Notes: a model not told the origin generated them from the sequence alone. A stretch of DNA of 5,668 bases from Gammaproteobacteria bacterium (GCA_003162555.1 PMNQ01000039.1:1-5668); one strand, 5' to 3'; shown: positions 1 through 5,668, counted from the stretch's first letter. Translations and numbers: made by a program.

Positions 1-303
1 TTCGGCGAGGCCGGGCTCGAGGCCGACATGGACGCGCTCGGCTCGCTGATCGAAGACCGCGAGGCCGACGGCAAAGGCGTGCCGGTGTTGTTGCGTCATT
101 ACCTGAAGCTGGGCGCTCGCACGATCGGCTTCAATATCGACACGGAATTTGGCAACGCGCTTGATTGCCTGATCGTGCTCGACCTGCGCCGCGTGCCGGT
201 CACCACGCTGCAGAAATACATGTCGGAAGAATCGCTGCAGAACTTCCGCAACTACTGGCGGCTGCGCGACGGCGATGTCGACGCCTCGTCCGCGCGCGGC
301 TAG
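1..303 (+). CDS. Putative acyltransferase (lysophospholipid acyltransferase / hemolysin-like GNAT family), C-terminal fragment
   Basis: The reading frame is open from the first base of the window and ends at TAG 301-303, so only the last 100 residues are visible and the start lies upstream. The segment GVPVLLRHYLKLGARTIGFN, followed by a DxxFGNALDCLIVLDLR-like stretch, resembles from memory the conserved C-terminal part of GNAT-type or hemolysin-like acyltransferases. In many proteobacteria this part is fused behind a PlsC-like lysophospholipid acyltransferase domain. Such proteins move acyl chains onto lipid or amino-lipid acceptors at the inner membrane. The catalytic HX4D motif of a PlsC domain would be upstream and cannot be checked. 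The short C-terminal tail after the conserved block looks disordered. The gene has no evident link to the secretion genes downstream, and a 156-nt gap with its own regulatory elements follows it. Family assignment is moderately sure; substrate is unknown. Confidence 0.7.
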   Translation, partial: FGEAGLEADMDALGSLIEDREADGKGVPVLLRHYLKLGARTIGFNIDTEFGNALDCLIVLDLRRVPVTTLQKYMSEESLQNFRNYWRLRDGDVDASSARG

Positions 304-348
304 CGGTCTGCGAGCGGCTGAGGGCGACGCCAGGCGACATTGCTCCGG

Positions 349-380
349 CAAGGCTGCATTACAACAAGGCTGCACTACAA
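349..380. repeat. 16-bp tandem duplication upstream of the surface-protein gene
   Basis: Two directly adjacent 16-bp copies, CAAGGCTGCATTACAA (349-364) and CAAGGCTGCACTACAA (365-380), differ at one base (T359 against C375). The pair ends one base before the Pho-box-like 13-mer at 382-394. Its place just upstream of a probable promoter suggests either activator sites in phase or a recent slippage duplication. No protein is known to me that binds this exact motif. Confidence 0.85.
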
Positions 381-381
381 A

Positions 382-413
382 CTGTCACAAAACCTCCAAC
401 CCGGTGACATAAC
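382..413 (+). promoter_or_regulatory. Pho-box-like operator and candidate promoter of the secreted-protein gene
   Basis: CTGTCACAAAACC (382-394) closely matches the first half-site plus spacer of the E. coli Pho box (CTGTCATAAAACTGTCAT-like, from memory). The second half-site here (CTCCAA) is poor. An exact inverted pair, TGTCAC (383-388) and GTGACA (404-409), frames the element, with centres 21 bp apart. CATAAC at 408-413 is a candidate -10 (4 of 6 bases), placed as expected where an OmpR/PhoB-type activator replaces the -35. Transcription would then begin near 420, about 40 nt before the ATG at 460. The same 13-mer occurs upstream of tpsB. The regulator and the -10 are inferred; the repeats are directly visible. 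Confidence 0.5.
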
Positions 414-459
414 TCGCGGGTAGTGTTGGCGCCTGGACAGGTCTTCCGGAGCAGGTGCG

Positions 460-1323
460 ATGAAGCGATCGTCAACACTGGCGGCGACTGCGGTTTTATT
501 GCTGTCCCTAGCTGCGTTGCCGTCGTTGGCGCAGACGCCGCTCCCGATCAGCAATACCGTGGTCAACACCTATGCCAACCCGTCGCCGCCGACCAACTGC
601 ACCTCTGCGTCGGGTACCGGGAATCAATGTGCAGAGGCGTACGGCTATCTGTCAGCCAACAATTTCGGCTCGAACAGCAGCGTCACCGCAAATCCGACTA
701 CGTACACGATCGCAAACACCTTCAATCAGTCGTCGAGCCTGCTGTCAACGGGATCGGATTTCGGCGCCTCGGTCTACACACCCGCGACTTCGGGCAGTTG
801 CACTCCCAGTGTGCTGTCGCCCAATTGCCTCAATGCCCCGGCAAATTCGTTTCTGACCTGGAATTTCCAGGACAACTACGGGTTCACGACGCCAGCAGGC
901 GGCGCGCAAGTGTCGGGAGTGACCGTATCGTTCTCGCTGCCCAGCAATATCGGTCTCGGCAGTCTCGAGGCCCGGATCATCACGGACACTGCGCCGACCG
1001 CGGCGAATCTGGTAGGCCTGAACTCGGCCGGGGTGGTCACGATTGTCGATGGCTGGACCAACGTGACCGCCACGACCTCGGGCGCCATCACGCTGTACCA
1101 GGCGGTGTTGAACACGACCACGCTGGCGCCCAACACGGCCTTTTTCCTGCAGGTACGTGGCGAGGCCGGGACTGCAGCGGGTTACTCCGGCAGCGTGACC
1201 TTTACGCCAGTGCCGTTGCCCGGCACGCTGGGAATGATTCTCTCGGCGCTGATCGGGCTCGTGGCGCTGCGACGCATGGGCGCAGGGCACGCCACGCGGA
1301 GCGTCGGGTTTGCGTTAGGGTAG
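460..1323 (+). CDS. Secreted protein of unknown function with VPLPG / PEP-CTERM-like C-terminal sorting tail
   Basis: This 287-residue protein has no function I recognise. The ATG at 460 is supported by GGAG at 448-451, 8 nt upstream. Residues 1-24 form a Sec signal peptide (KR, hydrophobic core, cleavage likely after SLA24). The mature part is rich in Ser, Thr, Asn and Ala and looks beta-rich. Four cysteines form two closely spaced pairs, C47/C57 and C114/C123, which could be two small periplasmic or extracellular disulfide loops. Near the C-terminus, VPLPG (251-255), a hydrophobic stretch (256-270) and Arg271-Arg272 give the three-part layout of PEP-CTERM/VPLPA-CTERM sorting signals, which exosortases process in some Gram-negatives. 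Unusually, 15 residues follow the arginines, where such signals normally stop within a few. It could equally be a C-terminally membrane-anchored protein. It converges on the response-regulator gene with 26 nt between them and shares an operator motif with the TPS genes. Confidence 0.75.
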   Translation: MKRSSTLAATAVLLLSLAALPSLAQTPLPISNTVVNTYANPSPPTNCTSASGTGNQCAEAYGYLSANNFGSNSSVTANPTTYTIANTFNQSSSLLSTGSDFGASVYTPATSGSCTPSVLSPNCLNAPANSFLTWNFQDNYGFTTPAGGAQVSGVTVSFSLPSNIGLGSLEARIITDTAPTAANLVGLNSAGVVTIVDGWTNVTATTSGAITLYQAVLNTTTLAPNTAFFLQVRGEAGTAAGYSGSVTFTPVPLPGTLGMILSALIGLVALRRMGAGHATRSVGFALG

Positions 1324-1349
1324 TGTCGGAGCGCCGTTCGGCACCGCGA

Positions 1350-2120
1350 TCAGTTCGGTTCTGGAGTGGCAGAAAGGCGATAGCCGACTCCGCGCACGGT
1401 CTGCAGATAGTCGGACCAGTTGTAAGCCTGCAGTGCCTTGCGAATCCGTTGCACCGTCACATCGACCGCGCGTTCGTCCGCCTTCCGGTCGCGGCCCCAG
1501 GCTTGATCAAGCAGCTGGTTGCGACTGAACGCCCGTTCCGGATTGCGTAGCAGAAACTCCAGCAAGCGGAATTCCACGGACCGCAGGTGCACGCGCTGGC
1601 CGCAGACGAACACGCGGGCGTCCATCGCCTCAAGTCTGAGGCCGTGAAATTCCAGCGAGCGCGGCACATCTGTGCTCCAGCTGCCGGGGCGTAGCAGCGC
1701 ACGGACTCTGGCCAGCACCTCCGGCAACGAGTACGGTTTGATCACGTAGTCATCCAGCCCGAGATCCAGTCCCTCTGCCACGTGCTGGTCGCCAGAGTGG
1801 GTCGACATGGCCATGAGCCGCGGCGCCTCTTCCCTCGAGGGCTGTCGGGCCGCACAGCGTACCAATGCCATGGTCACCACGCTGGGAAGGTCCCAGTCGA
1901 GTATCACCAGGTGCGGGTGCTCTGCTTCCAGCACTTTGACGGGGTCTTCACTGCTGCCCAGCGTCGTGACTGAAAATCCCGCCCGCTCCAGGCCAAGCCC
2001 CAATGTTTCCGCCGATTTGGCATCGCCTTCGACAATCAGGACGCGCTTCTTGGGCGCTGCCCCCTGGTGTTCCGGTGCGCTGGAAATCGGCTCGGCGCTG
2101 GAAACAAACTGACCCCTCAT
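1350..2120 (-). CDS. Orphan OmpR/PhoB-family response regulator with altered acidic pocket
   Basis: This 256-residue transcription factor has a receiver domain (about 26-144) and a winged-helix DNA-binding domain (about 154-250). The phosphoacceptor is Asp75 (LVILDWDLP); Ser106, Tyr125 and Lys128 (DDYVIKPY) match the switch residues. The strand-1 motif reads VEGD (30-33), so the second pocket acid (PhoB Asp10, CheY Asp13) is Gly32; the codon is GGC where GAC would give Asp. The C-terminal domain resembles PhoB (ERAVDVTVQRIRKAL, QTVRGVGYR). By alignment from memory, PhoB DNA contacts R193, R201, R203, T217 and R219 are kept as R217, R225, R227, T241 and R243; T194, H198 and R200 become A218, T222 and Q224. 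A 25-residue N-terminal extension precedes the receiver. No good Shine-Dalgarno stands before the ATG, and no other in-frame start is better. No histidine kinase gene lies in the window. Divergent to tpsB, it may control both flanking transcripts. Confidence 0.93.
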   Translation of the reverse strand: MRGQFVSSAEPISSAPEHQGAAPKKRVLIVEGDAKSAETLGLGLERAGFSVTTLGSSEDPVKVLEAEHPHLVILDWDLPSVVTMALVRCAARQPSREEAPRLMAMSTHSGDQHVAEGLDLGLDDYVIKPYSLPEVLARVRALLRPGSWSTDVPRSLEFHGLRLEAMDARVFVCGQRVHLRSVEFRLLEFLLRNPERAFSRNQLLDQAWGRDRKADERAVDVTVQRIRKALQAYNWSDYLQTVRGVGYRLSATPEPN

Positions 2121-2129
2121 GCAGCAGGC

Positions 2130-2152
2130 ATTTAAGGCAATTCAGTTGACAG
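2130..2152 (-). promoter_or_regulatory. Weak candidate promoter of the response-regulator gene
   Basis: On the minus strand, TTAAAT (2135-2130) is a possible -10, and a CTGTCA half-site lies at 2152-2147 with no recognisable -35. If this -10 is used, transcription would start within a few bases of the ATG at 2120, giving an almost leaderless message, which would fit the missing Shine-Dalgarno. CTGTCA alone is common by chance (it also occurs inside the secreted-protein gene near 645), so autoregulation is only a suggestion. Confidence 0.2.
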
Positions 2153-2208
2153 TCGGGTTACGGATTTGTGAATCCCGCCATCGGTCAACTGCGAATAGAT
2201 TTACCCGG

Positions 2209-2245
2209 CTGTCACAAAACCGACATTTCTTTTCGTGACCATTAC
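2209..2245 (+). promoter_or_regulatory. Pho-box-like operator and candidate promoter upstream of tpsB
   Basis: CTGTCACAAAACC (2209-2221) is identical to the element at 382-394. Here the following bases (CCGACAT, 2220-2226) also resemble a second half-site, so the whole site resembles two 11-bp PhoB direct repeats (CTGTCACAAAA, CCGACATTTCT). It is the better Pho-box candidate of the two. CATTAC at 2240-2245 is a weak possible -10, which would leave a leader of roughly 80 nt before the ATG at 2333. The motif match is directly seen; binding by PhoB or by the adjacent regulator is inferred. Confidence 0.5.
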
Positions 2246-2259
2246 CTCAACCGGTCACG
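2234..2259. repeat. Inverted repeat CGTGACC / GGTCACG in the tpsB leader region
   Basis: CGTGACC (2234-2240) and GGTCACG (2253-2259) are exact reverse complements separated by 12 bp. The core GTCAC/GTGAC is the same as in the Pho-box-like half-site just upstream at 2211-2215, so this could be an additional operator for a dimeric regulator. It could also form a weak RNA hairpin, if transcription starts before it. No T-tract follows, so it is not an intrinsic terminator. Confidence 0.6.
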
Positions 2260-2332
2260 TCCGGGGTTCGTTGCGCAATTGTCGTGGGCGCCGACATGCG
2301 AGTGGCCAAGAAGAATTCAGGGCGTGTTGGCT

Positions 2333-4003
2333 ATGGTTTTAAAACGGTGCTTGAGCCTGATCGTGCTGGCAATGTTGCAAGTCTCAGGCCTGGTCATGGC
2401 ACAGACGCAAGAGGCGGCGGCGCCTGTCGCTGATCCCCCGCAGCCGGTGCGAAACGTGGACAAGCCGGCCGACAGGAAATTTCCCATTCTCGAATACCAG
2501 GTCGAGGGCAACACGCTGCTGCCCGCGACTGAGATCGAGATTGCGGTTACGCCGTTTCTCGGGCCCGGGCGCAGCATCAAGGATGTTGAGGCCGCCCGGC
2601 GCGAACTGGAGAAGCGCTATCACGACCGTGGCCTGCAGACGGTGCTGGTCAACATTCCACCACAGGAAGTCGGCAGCGGCGTGGTTCGGTTGGCCGTGGT
2701 CGAAGCTTCGGTCGCACGGCTGGAAATCAAGGGTTCGCGTTACCATTCGCTGGACACCATTCGCGAGACGGTTCCCGACCTGTCCCCGGGCGTCACGCCG
2801 GATTTCAAGCAGGTGCAGAAGGAACTCGCCGCCGTCAATCACGGCGCCGATATGCGGGTGACGCCAGTGCTGCGCGCCTCCACCACACCCGGGCATGTCG
2901 ATGTGGACTTGAATGTGCAGGACAGCCTGCCGTTGCACGCCACACTTGAATTGAACAATCGCTACAGCGCCAATACGGCGCGCCTGCGACTGGCGGGCGA
3001 GATCAGCTATGACAACCTGTTCCAGAGTGGGCAGAGCGCGAGCCTGCAGTACCAGACCGCGCCCCAGCACACCGAGGATGCGAAAATCTGGTCGCTGTCG
3101 TATGTGGTTCCGCTCAGTGGCGGTCCGGTGCTGGCGATGTACGCCGTGCGCTCGGACAGCAACATTGCTGCCGTCGGCAGCCTCAGCGTGGTGGGCAAGG
3201 GCAGCATTTTCGGACTGCGCCTGATCAGTCCGTTGCACTCCTCGCGCCCGAATTTCTATCACAGCTTCACTGTTGGCGCCGATTACAAGGATTTCAAGCA
3301 GAACGTGCTGCTGCAGGGCGCCGACGCTGTCGCCTCGCCGGTGCAATATCCACCGCTCACGGCCGCCTATAGCGCCAGCTGGTACGGTGCCACCGGCGAC
3401 CCGCACCATGCCGGCGCCGCAGTCACCGCCGAGCGCAGCAGCACCACGCTGGATCTGGGCGCCACATTCATAATTCGCGCCCTCGGCGGCGTGGACGCGC
3501 AGCAGTTTTCCGCAAAGCGTTCAGGCGCTGATTCCTCGTTCATCGTGCTGCACACCGGCCTGCGCAGGCAGCAGCTGTTGGCGGGAAACTGGAGTCTGGT
3601 CGGCAGGTTCGACAGTCAACTGGCCAGCGGTCCGCTCATCAGCAGCGAGGAATATGGCGCCGGTGGGGTCGACAGTGTTCGGGGCTACGTTGAATCAGAG
3701 CGGCTCGGCGATGACGGCATCAGGGGATCGCTCGAATTGCGGACACCGCAGCTGTTCGGATCGAAGCATTCAAGTCCGGACCAATCGTACTTTTTCCTGT
3801 TCGCCGACGCGGCGCGCCTGCGCATCCTGGAGCCGCTGCCGCATCAGCAGGACGCGTTTCACCTCGAGAGCATCGGCCTGGGCGCGCACTTCAAGCGCGG
3901 CGGACTGCTGGCTGATGTCAGCGGCGCGCGTGCGCTGAACGACGGTTACGTGACGAAGTCCGGCGATGACAGCGTGCAGTTCACGACCCGGTACGCCTGG
4001 TGA
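2333..4003 (+). CDS. Two-partner secretion outer-membrane transporter (TpsB; ShlB/FhaC/HecB family)
   Basis: A 556-residue Omp85-superfamily protein that in type Vb secretion passes a TpsA exoprotein across the outer membrane. The ATG at 2333 is chosen because it gives a clear signal peptide (KR, hydrophobic core, VMA cut near residue 23) and has AGGG at 2319-2322; the GTG at 2324 is a close alternative. A Pro/Ala-rich linker (24-49) leads to POTRA 1 (about 50-125, FPILEYQVEGNTLLP start) and POTRA 2 (about 126-202). The 16-strand barrel occupies about 203-556 and ends in Trp556, as is typical of outer-membrane beta signals. The loop-6 signature VRGY is at 449-452, and the partner FxDxG motif appears as FADAA (490-494), keeping Asp492 but with Ala for Gly. 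Length is near the FhaC norm (about 580). The linker looks too short and Pro-rich for the N-terminal plug helix of FhaC. No TpsA is visible; an ExbB-like gene follows after 38 nt. Confidence 0.94.
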   Translation: MVLKRCLSLIVLAMLQVSGLVMAQTQEAAAPVADPPQPVRNVDKPADRKFPILEYQVEGNTLLPATEIEIAVTPFLGPGRSIKDVEAARRELEKRYHDRGLQTVLVNIPPQEVGSGVVRLAVVEASVARLEIKGSRYHSLDTIRETVPDLSPGVTPDFKQVQKELAAVNHGADMRVTPVLRASTTPGHVDVDLNVQDSLPLHATLELNNRYSANTARLRLAGEISYDNLFQSGQSASLQYQTAPQHTEDAKIWSLSYVVPLSGGPVLAMYAVRSDSNIAAVGSLSVVGKGSIFGLRLISPLHSSRPNFYHSFTVGADYKDFKQNVLLQGADAVASPVQYPPLTAAYSASWYGATGDPHHAGAAVTAERSSTTLDLGATFIIRALGGVDAQQFSAKRSGADSSFIVLHTGLRRQQLLAGNWSLVGRFDSQLASGPLISSEEYGAGGVDSVRGYVESERLGDDGIRGSLELRTPQLFGSKHSSPDQSYFFLFADAARLRILEPLPHQQDAFHLESIGLGAHFKRGGLLADVSGARALNDGYVTKSGDDSVQFTTRYAW

Positions 4004-4041
4004 GTTTTCAATCCGCTTCTTACACACGAAGAGTCATTACC

Positions 4042-5668
4042 ATGAAGTTGGCCAGTAGCCTCGCCTCCCTGCTGATCCTGCTCTCCATGGCTACACAGGC
4101 CCGGTCAAGTGAGGACTGGACGCAGCGTACGGTCGTCACGCTGAACACGTCGGCCGCCGGCGTGGCGGCACAGGAGACGCAGAGCAACCTGGCCGTTCCC
4201 GTGCGCCTGCATTCGGGCAATTTTGATTTCGCCAGCGCCAAGCCTGATGGCTCAGACCTGTGGGTTCTGGCTGGCGACAACAAGACGCCGCTGCAGTTCT
4301 GGATCGAGCGCTTCGATGGCGTCAACGAGCTGGGTGTCGTTTGGGTGCTGGTGCCGAGCATTCTGCCTGGCACCGACAAGAACACCATCTACGTCTATAG
4401 CGGCGTCAGCAAGCCAGCCGCCGCTGCCACCACCTCGAGCTCCATCGGCGCCATCGCCGATGCTGCGACGCTCGCGGCGTTTCACTTCTCAGACAAGGAC
4501 GGCGTCGCGGCCGACCAGACTGCCGCCATCAAGGCCTCCGCCGCCACTGCGGTTGACGTTAACGGGCTGATCGGTCAGAGCGCGCGACTCGATGGCACGC
4601 CGATCGTCTGGCCTGCCTCAGACAAACTCAAATTCGCGCCCGGCGCGCCGTTCACGGTTTCATTCTGGGTAAAGCCCGATGCCGCGGACGGGACGCTGTT
4701 CAAGCAGGGCTCCTTGTCGCTGTCGCTCGCCGGCGGCAAGCTGTCGGTGAACGCTGGCACCACGGCCGTGAATGCCGGCATCGTCGCGCCGGCCACCTGG
4801 ACGCATATCGCGGTGACTGCGGGCGGCGGCAAGCTGAGCGCGTACGTCAACGGCGCCCCGGCCGGCGAGGCCGCACTGCCCGCGGATGTCGCGATCAGTG
4901 GCGAGATCCGCGTCGGCGAGCGCGTGCATGGCCTGTTTGACGAGCTGGAGCTGGCAAGCTCGGCGCGCAGCGCCGAGTGGATCAAGATTGCCTATGCCGC
5001 GCAGAGCGCCGATGCCAAGCTGCTGGCAAGCAAGACCGAGAGCGCCGAGGCAGCCGATTCGGGCGGCAGCCCCGGCTATTTCGGCATCCTCTTCAAGAGC
5101 CTGACGCCCGACGCCTGGGCGATCATCATCATACTGATGATCATGTTCTTCATCGCTGTGGCGGTGATGGTCACCAAGTTCCTGTACGTGTCGCGCACCG
5201 AAAAGGCCAACGAGCGGTTCATCACCTTGTTTCGTGGCGCCAGCGACGTGATGAAGGTCGATGAGGGCAGTGATCTGGAGCAGCTTCGGGATTCATCCCT
5301 GCACCGCCTGTACCAGGCTGGTCTGACGGAGCTGGTCAAACGCAATATCGGCAAGTCAGACAGCCGTCTTTCGGGCGCCTCGATGGACGCGGTCAAGGCC
5401 GCCATCGATGCCGACTCGGTGCGCGAAGGCTATTCGCTCAATTCCGCCATGGTGCTGCTCACCATCGCAATCTCAGGCGGGCCGTTCCTGGGACTGCTGG
5501 GCACGGTGCTCGGCGTCATGATCACCTTTGCCTCGATCGCCGCCGCGGGCGACGTCAATGTCAATGCGATCGCTCCGGGCATTGCCGCAGCCCTGCTTGC
5601 GACCGTGGCGGGGCTCGGCGTGGCAATACCCTCCTTGTTCGGCTACAACTACCTGGCCTCGCGCATCA
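4042..5668 (+). CDS. DUF2341-LamG-ExbB fusion: MotA/TolQ/ExbB proton-channel protein with large periplasmic domain (3' end outside window)
   Basis: The frame stays open to the window edge, giving 542 residues without a stop. The ATG at 4042 has GAAGAG at 4028-4033. Domains in order: signal peptide (1-20, TQA cut); DUF2341 (about 25-121, with FDFASAKPDGSDLWVL, then FWIERFD and IYVYSG); a LamG/concanavalin-like beta-sandwich (about 142-325, FTVSFWVKP, WTHIAVTAGGGKLSAYVNG, GLFDELELASSARSAEWIK); TM1 (about 358-380); a cytoplasmic segment of about 85 residues; TM2 (about 467-497, GGPFLGLLGTVLGVMITF); TM3 (from about 512, GIAAALLATVAGLGVAIP). The two pore threonines of ExbB (T148, T181 in E. coli, from memory) correspond to Thr488 and Thr521. 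ExbB proteins have a periplasmic N-terminus, so the DUF2341-LamG part would face the periplasm. The protein likely forms a proton-driven motor with an ExbD-like partner. The 38-nt gap to tpsB suggests one operon. Substrate or ligand of the beta domains is unknown. Confidence 0.92.
   Translation, partial: MKLASSLASLLILLSMATQARSSEDWTQRTVVTLNTSAAGVAAQETQSNLAVPVRLHSGNFDFASAKPDGSDLWVLAGDNKTPLQFWIERFDGVNELGVVWVLVPSILPGTDKNTIYVYSGVSKPAAAATTSSSIGAIADAATLAAFHFSDKDGVAADQTAAIKASAATAVDVNGLIGQSARLDGTPIVWPASDKLKFAPGAPFTVSFWVKPDAADGTLFKQGSLSLSLAGGKLSVNAGTTAVNAGIVAPATWTHIAVTAGGGKLSAYVNGAPAGEAALPADVAISGEIRVGERVHGLFDELELASSARSAEWIKIAYAAQSADAKLLASKTESAEAADSGGSPGYFGILFKSLTPDAWAIIIILMIMFFIAVAVMVTKFLYVSRTEKANERFITLFRGASDVMKVDEGSDLEQLRDSSLHRLYQAGLTELVKRNIGKSDSRLSGASMDAVKAAIDADSVREGYSLNSAMVLLTIAISGGPFLGLLGTVLGVMITFASIAAAGDVNVNAIAPGIAAALLATVAGLGVAIPSLFGYNYLASRI

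Noticed and set aside
349..380. Tandem repeat as the start of a CRISPR array
   Set aside because: The two units are directly adjacent with no spacer, only 16 bp long, and only two copies exist.
745..1290. 181-codon minus-strand open frame opposite the secreted-protein gene
   Set aside because: Arg/Gly-rich shadow translation; the opposite strand has a signal peptide, a Shine-Dalgarno and a structured C-terminal tail.
1330..1345. Possible terminator hairpin (GCCGTTCGGC) between the convergent genes
   Set aside because: The stem is only four base pairs with a two-base loop and no T-tract follows on either strand.
423..1550. Long open frame on the plus strand across the secreted-protein gene and into the response-regulator gene
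   Set aside because: It overlaps two well-supported genes in other frames, runs antisense into the regulator, and its translation is Arg/His-rich without any domain: typical of a GC-rich shadow frame.
2146..2174. TTGACA at 2146-2151 as a sigma-70 -35 element for tpsB
   Set aside because: No acceptable -10 lies 16-18 bp downstream (TGAATC and GTGAAT are poor), and the site lies upstream of the Pho-box-like element that better explains control of tpsB.
2168..2332. In-frame 55-codon N-terminal extension of TpsB beginning at GTG 2168
   Set aside because: It would put the signal peptide in the interior of the protein and would place the Pho-box-like operator inside the coding region; the ATG at 2333 gives a normal signal peptide and family-typical length.
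2384..3409. 341-codon minus-strand open frame opposite tpsB
   Set aside because: It lies wholly antisense to a clear TpsB coding region and shows no recognisable motif or ribosome binding site.

Overview
The window is GC-rich, densely coded DNA from a Gram-negative bacterium. An outer-membrane two-partner-secretion (TPS) transporter, an ExbB-type proton channel and a PEP-CTERM-like surface protein together suggest a proteobacterium, perhaps a Nevskiales/Xanthomonadales-like gammaproteobacterium or a betaproteobacterium. The assignment below class level is a guess from gene style, not a measurement.

Layout, left to right. (1) Positions 1-303 hold the 3' end of a putative acyltransferase (lysophospholipid acyltransferase / hemolysin-like GNAT family). 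(2) Positions 304-459 are a regulatory gap with a perfectly adjacent 16-bp tandem duplication followed by a Pho-box-like element. (3) Positions 460-1323 encode a secreted, Ser/Thr/Asn-rich protein of unknown function with a VPLPG-type C-terminal sorting-like tail. (4) Convergent to it, on the minus strand at 1350-2120, lies an orphan OmpR/PhoB-family response regulator with an altered acidic pocket. (5) Positions 2121-2332 are a divergent intergenic region that carries a second copy of the same Pho-box-like 13-mer and an inverted repeat. (6) Positions 2333-4003 encode a complete TpsB (ShlB/FhaC-type) transporter. (7) From 4042 to the window edge, 38 nt after TpsB, runs the 5' part of a DUF2341 + LamG-like + MotA/TolQ/ExbB fusion protein.

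How the parts may work together. The identical 13-mer CTGTCACAAAACC lies upstream of both the surface-protein gene and the tpsB-exbB pair, and a PhoB-like regulator is encoded between them. The regulator's DNA-contact residues are partly conserved with PhoB. The simplest reading is one small regulon: a surface protein, a TPS transporter and a proton-channel protein, controlled by the local regulator or by the cell's true PhoB. Pairing TpsB with an ExbB-type motor subunit is notable because classical type Vb secretion is considered independent of an energy-coupling motor. ExbD, TonB and the TpsA substrate, if present, would lie beyond the right edge and cannot be seen.
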